Shown here: positions 29,792 through 37,936 of the stretch, piece by piece
How positions within the stretch are numbered: the stretch's first letter is position 1
Layout of the letters: the number at the start of each line of letters is the position of its first letter
Origin: Actinokineospora globicatena
GTDB taxonomy: Bacteria > Actinomycetota > Actinomycetes > Mycobacteriales > Pseudonocardiaceae
NCBI RefSeq assembly: GCF_024171945.1
Contig: NZ_JAMTCR010000004.1
Span: forward strand, 806,001 to 870,000
Length of the DNA stretch: 64,000 bases
Direction of reading: 5' to 3'
Position numbers and translations under genes: made by a program
The notes under the pieces: generated by a model
Told to the model about the DNA's origin: nothing
The model's database searches: none
What the model saw: the letters and a program-made list of their open reading frames with translations, nothing else

Positions 29792-31210
29792 CTACGCCTC
29801 ACGAGCGCTTTCCCGTGCGTTCGCCCGTGCGGACGAGTCCGGCGCCGCAGGCGGCGGTGACCCCCGCGTAGCGTCACCGCCGCCTGCGTCCAGTTGGGTC
29901 TCCTCGTCAAACGGTTGGCGGCCGGAGAGCACCGCGACGGCCCGATCGTGATCAAGCTCCCGGGTCCACGCGCCGATCACCACGGTCGCCACCGCGTTGC
30001 CCGCGAAGTTGGTCAGCGCCCGGGCTTCCGACATGAACCGGTCGATGCCCACGATCAACCCGACGCCGTCCACCAGGTCCGGCCGGTGCGACTGCAGCCC
30101 GCCCGCCAGCGTCGCCAGCCCGGCCCCGCTCACCCCGGCGGCGCCCTTCGCGGCCACGACCATGAACACCAGCAAGGAGAACTGCTCGCCGAGCGACAGC
30201 GGCGACCCGGTCGCGTTGGCCACGAACAACGTCGCCATCGTCAGGTAGATCGCGGTCCCGTCGAGGTTGAACGAGTACCCCGTGGGCACGGCGATGCCCA
30301 CAACCGGCTTGCTGACACCAAGATGCTCCATCTTTGCGATCAGCCGAGGCAGCGCTACCTCCGACGACGACGTCGACAGGATCAAGAGGAACTCCCTGCC
30401 TAGGTAGCGCAGCAAGGAGAAGACGTTGAGCCGCGTCACCGCCCACAAGAGCAAACCCAGCACCACTACGACGAACAGCACGCATGTGGCGTAGAAACCC
30501 AACATGATGACGGCGAGGCTCTTGAGCGCACCGGCCCCGGTAGCGCCAACCACCGCGGCTATCGCCCCGAACGCGCCGATCGGCGCGGCCCACATGATCA
30601 TGGCCAGGATCCGGAACACCAACCGCTGCACGTGCCCCACCCCGCGCAGCACCGGCTCGCCGGAGGGCCCCATCAGCTGCAGCGCGAACCCGACCAGCAG
30701 CGCCACCAGCAGGGTTTGCAGCACCTGCCCCTCGGTGAGCGACGACAGCAGCGACGTCGGGATGAGCCCCAGCAGGAACTCCGTCGTCGACTCGCCGCCC
30801 TTGGCCGCCTGCGCCTCGCCGCTGGCCCGCAGCGCCTCGGTCAGCCGCAGCCCGTCCCCGGGGTGCAGCAGGTTGCCCACCAGCAGCCCGATGGCCAGCG
30901 CCACCGTCGACATCACCAGGAAGTAGCCCAGCGCCAGCCCGCCGACCCGGCCGACGCGGCTCGCCCTGGCCACGGACCCGACGCCGAGCACGATCGTGCA
31001 GAAGATGATCGGACTGATCATCATCTTCACCAGCCCCACGAACGCCGTTCCGAGCGGCGCCAAGCCCTTCGCGGCGCCCGGGAACAGCAGACCGACTGCG
31101 ACGCCGAGCACGACCGCCACGATCACCGCTACATAGAGCAGGTGCGTGCGGTCGCGTCGGCGCGGCGGGTTAGCGCTGTCTGTCTCGGGTGGTGGTGGGG
31201 AACCGGGCAT
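29792..31210 (-). CDS. Dicarboxylate/amino acid:cation symporter (SDF family)
   Basis: 472 residues, DctA/GltP type. Landmarks: KMMISPIIFCTIVLGV, the serine-rich hairpin STSSSEVALP, the SFNLDGTAIYLTMATLF motif (NxxGT ion/substrate site), and AAKGAAGVSGAGLATL; the conserved IVGIDRFMSEARALTNFAGN segment carries the substrate Asp/Arg/Asn residues. It takes up C4-dicarboxylates, glutamate or aspartate with protons or sodium. ATG 31210 has GGGAGG 5 bases upstream. The C-terminal tail is long and polar. Confidence 0.92.
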   Translation of the reverse strand: MPGSPPPPETDSANPPRRRDRTHLLYVAVIVAVVLGVAVGLLFPGAAKGLAPLGTAFVGLVKMMISPIIFCTIVLGVGSVARASRVGRVGGLALGYFLVMSTVALAIGLLVGNLLHPGDGLRLTEALRASGEAQAAKGGESTTEFLLGLIPTSLLSSLTEGQVLQTLLVALLVGFALQLMGPSGEPVLRGVGHVQRLVFRILAMIMWAAPIGAFGAIAAVVGATGAGALKSLAVIMLGFYATCVLFVVVVLGLLLWAVTRLNVFSLLRYLGREFLLILSTSSSEVALPRLIAKMEHLGVSKPVVGIAVPTGYSFNLDGTAIYLTMATLFVANATGSPLSLGEQFSLLVFMVVAAKGAAGVSGAGLATLAGGLQSHRPDLVDGVGLIVGIDRFMSEARALTNFAGNAVATVVIGAWTRELDHDRAVAVLSGRQPFDEETQLDAGGGDATRGSPPPAAPDSSARANARESAREA

Positions 31211-31291
31211 CGCTGCCTCCCAGGGGATCGGGTCGTTCCACCTTCCTCCCCGGTGTGGCCGCGGTCACGCTTGTGGTCGTAAAGTTCGCGA

Positions 31292-31666
31292 TCAGTAGAC
31301 CGGTCCGGTGAACTTCTCACCGGGGCCCTGGCCCGGCTCGTCCGGGAACGCGGAGTACTCGCGGAAGGCCTTCTGCAGCGACTGCAGGCCGTCGCGGATC
31401 GGCGCGGCGTGCGGGCCGAGGTACTCGACCGAGGCGGTCACCAGCCCGGCGAGCGCGGTGATCAGCCTGCGGGCCTCGTCCAGGTCGCGGCGCGGGCTGG
31501 TGGTCGGGTCCTCGTCGGCGAGGCCGAGGCGCTCGGCGGCGGCGGACATCAGCATGACGGCGGCTCGGCTGATCACCTCGACGCTGGGAATGTCAGCCAG
31601 CTCGCGCAGGTTGTCCAGGGTGTCGTCCGAGGTGGCGGGGCCGGGTGTGGCGGAAGCGTCGTTCAC
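31292..31666 (-). CDS. DUF1844 protein next to infC
   Basis: 124 residues of the DUF1844 family ([40 protein letters not shown]), an uncharacterised actinobacterial protein commonly located beside infC, as here. It is mostly helical with no membrane segment. It diverges from the infC leader, so the two promoters lie in or near its 5' end. Confidence 0.85.
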   Translation of the reverse strand: MNDASATPGPATSDDTLDNLRELADIPSVEVISRAAVMLMSAAAERLGLADEDPTTSPRRDLDEARRLITALAGLVTASVEYLGPHAAPIRDGLQSLQKAFREYSAFPDEPGQGPGEKFTGPVY

Positions 31667-31679
31667 GGTCTGCTACCCT

Positions 31680-32031
31680 TGCACGTGCGACCAGCCCCCG
31701 TCAGCGCGGGGGCGGCAAAGTGGAGCCCCCGCTCCCACCCAGGCCACCGCGAGGTGTCCGGGTCCGGTTGCCGCGGACCATCGGGTTCTCACCTGGTGGT
31801 CCTGTGGTGTGTCCTGACGCCTGTCGTCGGGCAATCGGTTGGAAGCGGGCCCCGGCGTGCCACCTGGCACCACGGGGTCCGAGCTGTTTTTGGGGACCTC
31901 ACGTGCCGTGCACGTCGCGAGACGGACGTGCCGCGTCCGCCCACCCGGGCGGGCGGGGAACGCAACCGGCAGGGTGCCCCGAGGTGATCGGGTGGCCCCG
32001 CCGGACAGCATTACCGGACCAAGGAGGCCCC
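31680..32031 (+). promoter_or_regulatory. Long untranslated leader of infC-rpmI-rplT
   Basis: About 350 bases precede infC without a supported gene. They are rich in inverted repeats, e.g. GCCCCCG (31694-31700) with CGGGGGC (31707-31713), and a strong GC hairpin region at 31920-31970. Translation-factor/L20 operons are often feedback-controlled through leader RNA structures. The 3' end is AAGGAGGCCCC directly before the AUC start. Candidate attenuator; structure not computed. Confidence 0.5.
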
Positions 32032-32667
32032 ATCAGCACGGAGACACGCATCAACGACCGCATCCGCGTGCCGGAGGTCCGACTCGTCGGACCCAACGGC
32101 GAACAGGTCGGGATCGTCCGCATCGAGGACGCGCTCCGCCTGGCGCAGGAAGCGGATCTTGATCTCGTCGAGGTCGCCCCCACGGCGCGCCCGCCGGTCT
32201 GCAAGCTCATGGACTTCGGCAAGTTCAAGTACGAGAGCGCGCAGAAGGCCCGCGAGTCCCGGCGCAACCAGGTGCTCACCGTCATCAAGGAGCAGAAGCT
32301 CCGGCCGAAGATCGACTCCCACGACTACGAGACCAAGAAGCGCAACGTCGTTCGCTTCCTCGAGCACGGGAACAAGGTCAAGGTCACCATCATGTTCCGC
32401 GGCCGCGAGCAGTCCCGCCCCGAGTTGGGCTTCCGACTGCTCAAGCGGCTCGCCGAGGACGTGGAGGAACTCGGCTTCGTCGAGTCGTCGGCCAAGCAGG
32501 ACGGCCGCAACATGATCATGGTGTTGGCGCCGCACAAGAACCTGAAGCCGAAGCCGAAGTCGACCTCGGCGAACTCCGACGACGTCGGCACCGACGAGCC
32601 GGTCGAGACCGTGGAGACCACCGAGACCGTGGTCGAGGCCCCGGCCGAGGGCGTCACCCAGGAGTAG
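32032..32667 (+). CDS. infC: Translation initiation factor IF-3
   Basis: 211 residues. IF-3 binds the 30S subunit and monitors start-codon pairing. N-domain: [20 protein letters not shown] and [20 protein letters not shown]; linker [15 protein letters not shown]-domain [16 protein letters not shown] and [20 protein letters not shown]. The reading frame has no ATG/GTG/TTG at the family's N-terminus; the codon after AAGGAGG and four C's is ATC (32032), matching the rare AUU/AUC starts used for infC autoregulation. A 30-residue acidic C-terminal tail ([13 protein letters not shown]) is extra. Confidence 0.95.
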   Translation: MSTETRINDRIRVPEVRLVGPNGEQVGIVRIEDALRLAQEADLDLVEVAPTARPPVCKLMDFGKFKYESAQKARESRRNQVLTVIKEQKLRPKIDSHDYETKKRNVVRFLEHGNKVKVTIMFRGREQSRPELGFRLLKRLAEDVEELGFVESSAKQDGRNMIMVLAPHKNLKPKPKSTSANSDDVGTDEPVETVETTETVVEAPAEGVTQE

Positions 32668-32759
32668 GCCCCGACCGGGACGACCGGTCAGCGTTAACCC
32701 CCCGAAGGCCGCCCGCGAGCTTTCACCGCCCGCGGGCGGCACGACGACGAGGATCGAAC

Positions 32760-32954
32760 ATGCCGAAGATGAAGACCCACTCCGGTACCGCCAAGCGCGT
32801 GCGGGTCACCGGCAAGGGCAAGCTGCGCCGCCAGCAGGCCGGTCTGCGCCACAAGCTGGAGAAGAAGTCCAGCGCGCTGACCCGCAGGCTCTCCGGCACC
32901 GAAGAGGTCGCCAAGCCCGACGTGCGCCGCCTCAACCGGCTGCTGGCCCGCTAG
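32760..32954 (+). CDS. rpmI: 50S ribosomal protein L35
   Basis: 64 residues, normal length for L35. It begins [20 protein letters not shown] and is Lys/Arg-rich throughout. It lies between infC and rplT in the usual order, with a 92-base gap after infC. Confidence 0.97.
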   Translation: MPKMKTHSGTAKRVRVTGKGKLRRQQAGLRHKLEKKSSALTRRLSGTEEVAKPDVRRLNRLLAR

Positions 32955-33017
32955 GCCGACCCCACCCCCTTGACCACCGGGCGCCTCGGCGCCCACTAGA
33001 TCGACAGGACGGACCCC

Positions 33018-33395
33018 GTGGCACGCGTCAAGCGGGCGGTCAACGCCCAAAAGAAGCGCCGGACCACCCTCGAGCTCGCCAGCGGCTACCGCGGCCAGCG
33101 CTCGCGGCTGTACCGCAAGGCCAAGGAGCAGGTGCTCCACTCGCTCAACTACGCCTACCGGGACCGTCGCGCCCGCAAGGGCGACTTCCGCAAGCTGTGG
33201 ATCCAGCGGATCAACGCCGCGGCCCGGCAGAACGGCATGAGCTACAACCGCTTCATCGAGGGCCTGCGCGTCGGCGGCGTCGACGTCGACCGCAAGATCC
33301 TCGCTGAGCTGGCGGTCAGCGACCCGACCGCGTTCACCGCGCTGGTCGAGATCGCCCGCGTCAACGCGGGCACCCAGGGCAAGGCCGCTTCCTGA
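33018..33395 (+). CDS. rplT: 50S ribosomal protein L20
   Basis: 125 residues. Typical L20: [37 protein letters not shown] and [20 protein letters not shown]. It assembles early in the 50S subunit, and in other bacteria it represses its own operon by binding the leader mRNA. GTG 33018 follows GGACGGACCCC. Confidence 0.97.
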   Translation: MARVKRAVNAQKKRRTTLELASGYRGQRSRLYRKAKEQVLHSLNYAYRDRRARKGDFRKLWIQRINAAARQNGMSYNRFIEGLRVGGVDVDRKILAELAVSDPTAFTALVEIARVNAGTQGKAAS

Positions 33396-33407
33396 GCACG
33401 CACGACC

Positions 33408-33454
33408 AACGACCCGGGGCAGTGCCGTTCACCGAACGCACACCCCGGGTCGTT
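33408..33454 (+). promoter_or_regulatory. Inverted repeat spanning the RNA methyltransferase start
   Basis: AACGACCCGGGG (33408-33419) and CCCCGGGTCGTT (33443-33454) are perfect 12-bp arms. The loop holds the GTG start (33422) of the next gene. The fold would either end the rplT transcript or mask translation initiation of the methyltransferase. Confidence 0.6.
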
Positions 33455-34222
33455 GCCGCTCGGGCCCTGACCCGCCGCCAGGGCCGCGACAAGGCCCGCC
33501 GCTTCCTCGCCGAAGGCGCCCAAGCCATCCGCGAGGCCCTGGCGTTCGGTGAGGTCCACGAGCTGTTCACCACCGCCACCGCGGCCGCCCGCAACGCGGA
33601 CCTCCTCACCCAGGCCACCGCCGCGGGCGTCCCCGTCTCGGAGATCACCGACAAGGCCGCGACCGCGCTGTCGGAAACCGTGACCCCTCAGGGCCTGGTG
33701 GCCGTCTGCTCGCTTGTGGACCAACCACTCGAGTCCGCCCTCGCCGCCCGCCCCCCACTGGTGGCCGTCCTGGTAGGGGTGTCCGACCCGGGCAACGCGG
33801 GCACCGTCACCCGAGTAGCCGACGCCGCAGGCGCCGGAGCCGTCCTCTTCGCAGGCGACACCGTCGACCCCCACAACGGCAAATGCGTCCGCTCCTCCAC
33901 CGGCAGCGTCTTCCACTTGCCGATCGCCCGCTCCCGCGACACAGCCACCGTCCTCACCGCCTGCCGCACCGCCGGCCTGCGTTTGGTGGCGGCTGATGGG
34001 CACGCCAGCCTGGATCTGGACGCTGCTACTGACAGCGGCTCTCTTGCTGTGCCTACTGCTTGGGTTTTCGGCAGTGAGGCTCATGGGTTGTCAGCGGATG
34101 TGCTGTCGCTTGTGGACGACGTGGTGAAGGTGCCGCTGCATGGGCGCGCGGAGAGCTTGAACCTGGCCACTGCCGCCGCGGTGTGCCTTTATGCGAGCGC
34201 CCGGGCTTTGCGGGGGGTTTGA
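33422..34222 (+). CDS. TrmH/SpoU-family RNA 2'-O-methyltransferase
   Basis: 266 residues: an N-terminal substrate-binding domain (KARRFLAEGAQAIREALAFG) and a C-terminal SPOUT knot domain with the three family motifs: VLVGVSDPGNAGTVTRVADA, WVFGSEAHGLS and VPLHGRAESLNLATAAAVCL. SAM is bound in the knot. Probably a 23S rRNA methyltransferase, often found after rplT. The GTG start lies inside a strong inverted repeat. Confidence 0.92.
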   Translation: MPFTERTPRVVAARALTRRQGRDKARRFLAEGAQAIREALAFGEVHELFTTATAAARNADLLTQATAAGVPVSEITDKAATALSETVTPQGLVAVCSLVDQPLESALAARPPLVAVLVGVSDPGNAGTVTRVADAAGAGAVLFAGDTVDPHNGKCVRSSTGSVFHLPIARSRDTATVLTACRTAGLRLVAADGHASLDLDAATDSGSLAVPTAWVFGSEAHGLSADVLSLVDDVVKVPLHGRAESLNLATAAAVCLYASARALRGV

Positions 34223-34224
34223 GG

Positions 34225-34740
34225 TTATCCACAGGGGGGTGAGGTATCCACAGGGTGGAACTTCGGCCTCTCTGGCCTTGCTTCCCCTTGGGTAGGCTGT
34301 GTATTCGGGGGTCTTTGGGTCGGGATGATCTTGGCGGCCGTGGTTTAGTGGGCGTTGAGCTGGGGGATCTCCGGCTCTCGTGGCCTCCGCTTCGCTGCGG
34401 GAAACGCCTCGCCTGCGGCATCGAACAGGCGCGATTTTCGAGCAGAGCTCGATGGGGCGAACTTGTTTTGCGCGGGGCCCCTACGACACCCGTGGCAGGA
34501 CCGCAAAGCAGGGGCCCAAAAGCATGGCCCTGTCCGCTGAACGACGCTACGGGCACCGTCCCCCCACACAAAACAAGTCCACCCCATCGAGCCGGCCTGG
34601 CACCAGCGCCGTGGTGGAGCGCGTGGGGCAACGTCGTCGGCGGGGGTATGAGGGCCAACGTCGTCGGGTCTTGGCCAGTTGTTGGCGGGTGGGCTGGGAC
34701 TGGGCTTGGGGACTTGGTGGAGCGCGGGGCTGGGGGAGTA
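34225..34740 (+). repeat. Long dispersed repeat, copy 1 (paired DnaA-box-like sites, palindromic core)
   Basis: This 516-bp stretch recurs inverted at 57200-57717 at roughly 80% identity by eye and the same length. At its left end are TTATCCACA (34225-34233) and GTATCCACA (34244-34252), 19 bases apart. Matching landmarks with copy 2 include GTAGGCTGTGTATTCGGGGG, GCGTTGAGCTGGGGGA and GGTGGGCTGGGACTGGGC. It contains no supported gene, and no transposase is nearby. It may be a non-autonomous mobile element or a conserved structural repeat. Confidence 0.75.
34447..34592. repeat. Palindromic core of repeat copy 1
   Basis: Two 31-bp arms (34447-34477 and 34562-34592) are inverted and match at 27 of 31 positions; both read GCTCGATGGGG followed by ACTTGTTTTG. 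The 84 bases between them differ from copy 2, so the arms are conserved and the centre is free to vary. This is MITE-like or a stable RNA/DNA hairpin. Confidence 0.7.
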
Positions 34741-34764
34741 GTCCGGCCCGCTGGGGGTCTACAT

Positions 34765-34793
34765 GCGACATATGCGTGGATCTGATCTATACG
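34765..34793 (+). promoter_or_regulatory. Candidate promoter of the metallophore-like operon
   Basis: GCGACA (34765-34770) and TATACG (34788-34793) are separated by 17 bases, a reasonable sigma-70-type match for an actinomycete. It lies immediately upstream of the Zur-box-like palindrome and 62 bases before the first gene of the operon. Confidence 0.4.
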
Positions 34794-34800
34794 GGGTTGT

Positions 34801-34815
34801 CGACAATGGTTATCG
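34801..34815. promoter_or_regulatory. Zur-box-like palindrome before the operon
   Basis: CGACAATGGTTATCG is a 15-bp imperfect palindrome (CGAYAA-N3-TTRTCG). Compared with the actinobacterial Zur-type consensus as I recall it (TGANAATNATTNTCA), it has three mismatches at specified positions. It would cover the transcription start of the promoter above, the usual place for a repressor site. Zinc control is inference; another Fur-family or unrelated regulator is possible. Confidence 0.4.
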
Positions 34816-34854
34816 TTGGCGGCCGGTGTGGGTTGGGCGGGGTGAGGAGTGTTG

Positions 34855-36105
34855 GTGGGGCACCTGTTGGTGGTGGAGAGCTGGGTCGGGGCGATGAGTG
34901 GGTTGTTGCCCAGGGCGGTGCGGGAGGCTGGGCACGGGTTCAGTTTCCTGACCAGGGACATGCAGCACTACCTGCGGTCGAGTCCTGGGCCGGGGCCGCA
35001 TCCGTTGCTCGCGGCGGACAACGTGCTCACGGTGGAGACCAATGAGGTCGGGCCGTTGCTCGGGCGGGTGGAGAAGTTGCACCGGGCGCTTGGGTTTGAC
35101 GGGGTGGTGACCTCGTGCGACTACTACTTGCCGACGGTGGCAATGATTGCGGAGCGGTTGGGGTGGGCTGGTCCGTCGCCGGAGGCGGTGGAGCGGGCTT
35201 GTCGGAAGGACCTGACCAGGGCGGCGCTCCAGGCGCACGGGGTTCCGGGGCCGGGGTTCGCCGTGACCAATGGGTGGGATGAGGCGGTCGAGGCGGCGCG
35301 GCGGATCGGGTTTCCGTTGGTGGTGAAGCCGGTTGACCTGTGCGCGGGGATGTTCGTGCGGGTGGTGCGCAACGAGACCGAACTGGGCGACGCCGTTCGT
35401 GCCCTGGCGGGCTTCCCGGTCAACGCGCGTCAGCAGGTTCGCAATCCTGCTGTCCTGTTGGAGGAATTGCTCGACGGCCCCGAGTTCAGCGTGGAAACGG
35501 TCACAGTGGACGGTCGGACGACCGTGATCGGGGTGACCGACAAGTCCATCGTGGGCGCCCCGTGGTTTGTCGAGAGTGGACATATGTTCCCGGCGGCCTT
35601 GTCCGACAAGGAAACCAGCGAGGTCAGCGCCGTCGCGGAAGCGGCGATCGAGGCGTTGGGGTTGGACCGGGTGGTCGGCCACACCGAGGTCAAGCTGACC
35701 GCGAAGGGGCCGCGCATCGTGGAGGTCAACCCGAGGCCCGCGGGCAACCGGATCACCGAGCTGGTGCGCAGGACCACCGGGATCGACCTGCCGATGCTGC
35801 ACGTCCAGTTGGCCCTCGGCGAGACCCCGGAGGTCACCCCGACCCCGACCGGCGCGCGCAGTGCCGCCGTCGGGTTCTTGCTGCCGCCGCACCGGGGTGT
35901 GGTCGCGGAGATCGACGGGGTCGACGCCCTCGGGGCCGCCGATGTCGTGGAGTGGTCGGTCAAACCGGCCGGGCACACCGCGGGTGACCCGACCAGCAAC
36001 AACGCCTACCTCGGGCACGTGATGGTCGTCGACCGGGTCGGGTCGGGCGCGCGCGCCAGGGTCGAGGAGTTGGTGGCCGGGCTCAAGGTCCGGTACGCCG
36101 AATGA
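34855..36105 (+). CDS. ATP-grasp ligase, first gene of a metallophore-like operon
   Basis: 416 residues, ATP-grasp fold of the type that joins a carboxylate to an amine, as in dipeptide ligases. Visible parts: N-terminal Rossmann-like domain (HLLVVESWVGAMSGLLPRAV), ATP-binding lysine in RIGFPLVVKPVDLCAG (about residues 150-165), LLEELLDGPEFSVETV, and the metal/ATP site VEVNPRPAGNRITELV (about 291-306). It most likely forms the amide bond of the operon's product. GTG 34855 has GAGGA 6 bases upstream; GTG 34849 and TTG 34852 are too close. The stop overlaps the next start (ATGA). Confidence 0.85.
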   Translation: MGHLLVVESWVGAMSGLLPRAVREAGHGFSFLTRDMQHYLRSSPGPGPHPLLAADNVLTVETNEVGPLLGRVEKLHRALGFDGVVTSCDYYLPTVAMIAERLGWAGPSPEAVERACRKDLTRAALQAHGVPGPGFAVTNGWDEAVEAARRIGFPLVVKPVDLCAGMFVRVVRNETELGDAVRALAGFPVNARQQVRNPAVLLEELLDGPEFSVETVTVDGRTTVIGVTDKSIVGAPWFVESGHMFPAALSDKETSEVSAVAEAAIEALGLDRVVGHTEVKLTAKGPRIVEVNPRPAGNRITELVRRTTGIDLPMLHVQLALGETPEVTPTPTGARSAAVGFLLPPHRGVVAEIDGVDALGAADVVEWSVKPAGHTAGDPTSNNAYLGHVMVVDRVGSGARARVEELVAGLKVRYAE

Positions 36106-36899
36106 GCGCCGTGGTGACCGACCTGGTCGACCAGGTCCGTGCGGGCGCGTTCGGCCGCGCCGCGACCGAGGAGACCATCAGCGTCGGCTTCATGACCCGG
36201 CAAGGCGTCCGGCACGACACCAGGGGCACCGGTTACCGCAACCACGTGGTGAGCCTGCGGGTCGGTCGCGCCGTGGGGTCGTGCGCGGTCGAGCCGGGCA
36301 CCGTTGACGACGACCTGGTCTACGACTGCGTCGGCGCGACCGTCGACGCACTGCTCGACCACCCGGTGCTCGCCGTGCGCGTCGCCGCGCTCGATGCGTT
36401 CCTGATGGCCGCCCGACCGCACGAACAGCACGCGACCGACAACGTCACCATCGACCCGGGCACGTCGCTGGAGAAGTCACTGTTGCGCGCGGGGCACGTC
36501 GTCGACCTGCTCGGTGCAGGACGCGGCCAGCGTGTGCTCGTGGTCGGCGTCGTGAACTCACTGTTGCACCACCTGCGGCAACGTGGCATCGACTACCGGC
36601 CTTGCGATCTCCGAGGTGGTACGACCGAATGGGGCGAGCCGATCAGCAACGATGCGGACCTCACCGGCTGTGATGCGGTGCTGGCCACCGGCATGACCCT
36701 CGGCAACGGCTCCTTCGAAACGTTGCGCGCCGCGGCCGTCGAGGCGGGGGTGCCGCTGGTGATGTTCGCCCAGACCGGCAGCGCCGTGCTGCCCCGGCTG
36801 CTCGGCGCGGGGGTCACCGCCGTGTGCGCGGAGCCGTACCCGTTCTTCTGGCTCGACGGCGGCCCGACCGTGCTGCACCGCTACCGGGAGGCCCGGTGA
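36102..36899 (+). CDS. DUF364 'putative heavy-metal chelation' protein
   Basis: 265 residues. The C-terminal Rossmann-like part matches DUF364: VLVVGVVNSLLHHLRQRGID, ATGMTLGNGSFETLRAAA and the late TGSAVLPRLLGAGVTAV. The N-terminal part (RGTGYRNHVVSLRVGRAVGS, DCVGATVDALLDHPVLAVRV) resembles the enolase-N-like DUF4213 region often found with it. The family is labelled as metal chelation from structural work, not shown to be an enzyme. It overlaps both neighbours by four bases. It may bind metal or catalyse a step in making the chelator. Confidence 0.75.
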   Translation: MSAVVTDLVDQVRAGAFGRAATEETISVGFMTRQGVRHDTRGTGYRNHVVSLRVGRAVGSCAVEPGTVDDDLVYDCVGATVDALLDHPVLAVRVAALDAFLMAARPHEQHATDNVTIDPGTSLEKSLLRAGHVVDLLGAGRGQRVLVVGVVNSLLHHLRQRGIDYRPCDLRGGTTEWGEPISNDADLTGCDAVLATGMTLGNGSFETLRAAAVEAGVPLVMFAQTGSAVLPRLLGAGVTAVCAEPYPFFWLDGGPTVLHRYREAR

Positions 36900-37936
36900 G
36901 GCCGGAACTGCTCGACCTCGTCGGCGGCACCCCGCTGGCCAGGGTCACCACCCCGCTGCCGCACCGGCACGCCGGGTTCTGGGCGAAGCTCGAGTGCCTC
37001 GGCGCGGGCGGGATGAAGGCGCGCGCGGCGGTGTCGATGCTGATGGCCGCCCGCACCGACGGCAGGCTCGCCCCCGGCGCCCCGGTCGTCGAGTCGACCA
37101 GCGGCACCCTCGGCCTCGGCCTGGCCTTCGCCGGGCAGGCGCTGGGGCACCCGGTCGTGCTCGTGGTCGACGACGAACTCGAACCCGTCATGCGCGCGTT
37201 GCTCACCGCGCACGGCGCCCACTTGGAGATCGTCCCCGAGCCGCACCCCACCGGCGGCTGGCAGCGCGCCCGGCTCGACCGGCTGCGCGCGGTGCTGGCC
37301 GAGATCCCCGGCGCCTACTGGCCCGACCAGTACAACAACCCGGCCAACCCCAAGGGGTACGCGGCGCTGGCCAGGGAGCTGCTCGACGCGCTCGACCACA
37401 TCGACGTGCTGGTGTGCAGCGTCGGCACCGGCGGGCACAGCGCGGGCGTGGCCGGTGAGCTGCGCAGGCACCGCCCCGGGGTGCGGCTGATCGGGGTGGA
37501 CGCGGTCGGCTCGACGATCTTCGGGCAGCCCGCCCTGCCCAGGGTGATGCGCGGGCTCGGCAGCAGCATCCACCCGCGCAACGTTGCGTACCACGAGTTC
37601 GACGAGGTGCACTGGCTCGGCCCGGTCGAGGTCGTTGCGGCGTGCAGGCGGCTGGCGCGCGACGGGTTCGTCAGCGGTGGCTGGAGCACCGGCGCGGTCG
37701 CCATGGTCGCCGCCTGGGTGGCCAGGGTCGAACCAGGCGCCGTCGTGGTCACCGTGTTCCCCGATGGCGTGCACCGCTACCTGGACACCATCTTCGACGA
37801 CCGGTTCTGCGAGGCACGCGGCCTGCTCGGGCCGCCGTCCGGGCACCCGGTCGAGGTCGCCGACCCGGCCGCCGCGCCGTTGAGCGGGTGGTCGCGTTGC
37901 GCGGTGGTCACCGACCCGCTGGGAGTCCCGGCATGA
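36896..37936 (+). CDS. Cysteine-synthase-like PLP enzyme
   Basis: 346 residues, fold-type II PLP family. The Schiff-base lysine is Lys41 in GAGGMKARAA (the usual NPGGSVKDR motif is altered), the substrate loop is STSGT (67-71), and the phosphate-binding loop is GTGGHSAG (about 177-184). It likely makes or uses a dehydroalanine-type intermediate, adding a nucleophile at C-beta, as SbnA does in making 2,3-diaminopropionate. The altered lysine motif suggests a specialised substrate rather than housekeeping cysteine synthesis. GTG 36896 overlaps the previous stop; its stop overlaps the epimerase ATG. Confidence 0.82.
   Translation: MRPELLDLVGGTPLARVTTPLPHRHAGFWAKLECLGAGGMKARAAVSMLMAARTDGRLAPGAPVVESTSGTLGLGLAFAGQALGHPVVLVVDDELEPVMRALLTAHGAHLEIVPEPHPTGGWQRARLDRLRAVLAEIPGAYWPDQYNNPANPKGYAALARELLDALDHIDVLVCSVGTGGHSAGVAGELRRHRPGVRLIGVDAVGSTIFGQPALPRVMRGLGSSIHPRNVAYHEFDEVHWLGPVEVVAACRRLARDGFVSGGWSTGAVAMVAAWVARVEPGAVVVTVFPDGVHRYLDTIFDDRFCEARGLLGPPSGHPVEVADPAAAPLSGWSRCAVVTDPLGVPA

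Noticed and set aside
34225..34252. Replication origin inferred from DnaA-like boxes
   Set aside because: Only two boxes per site, no dnaA/dnaN neighbours and no A/T-rich unwinding region; the repeat explanation fits better.
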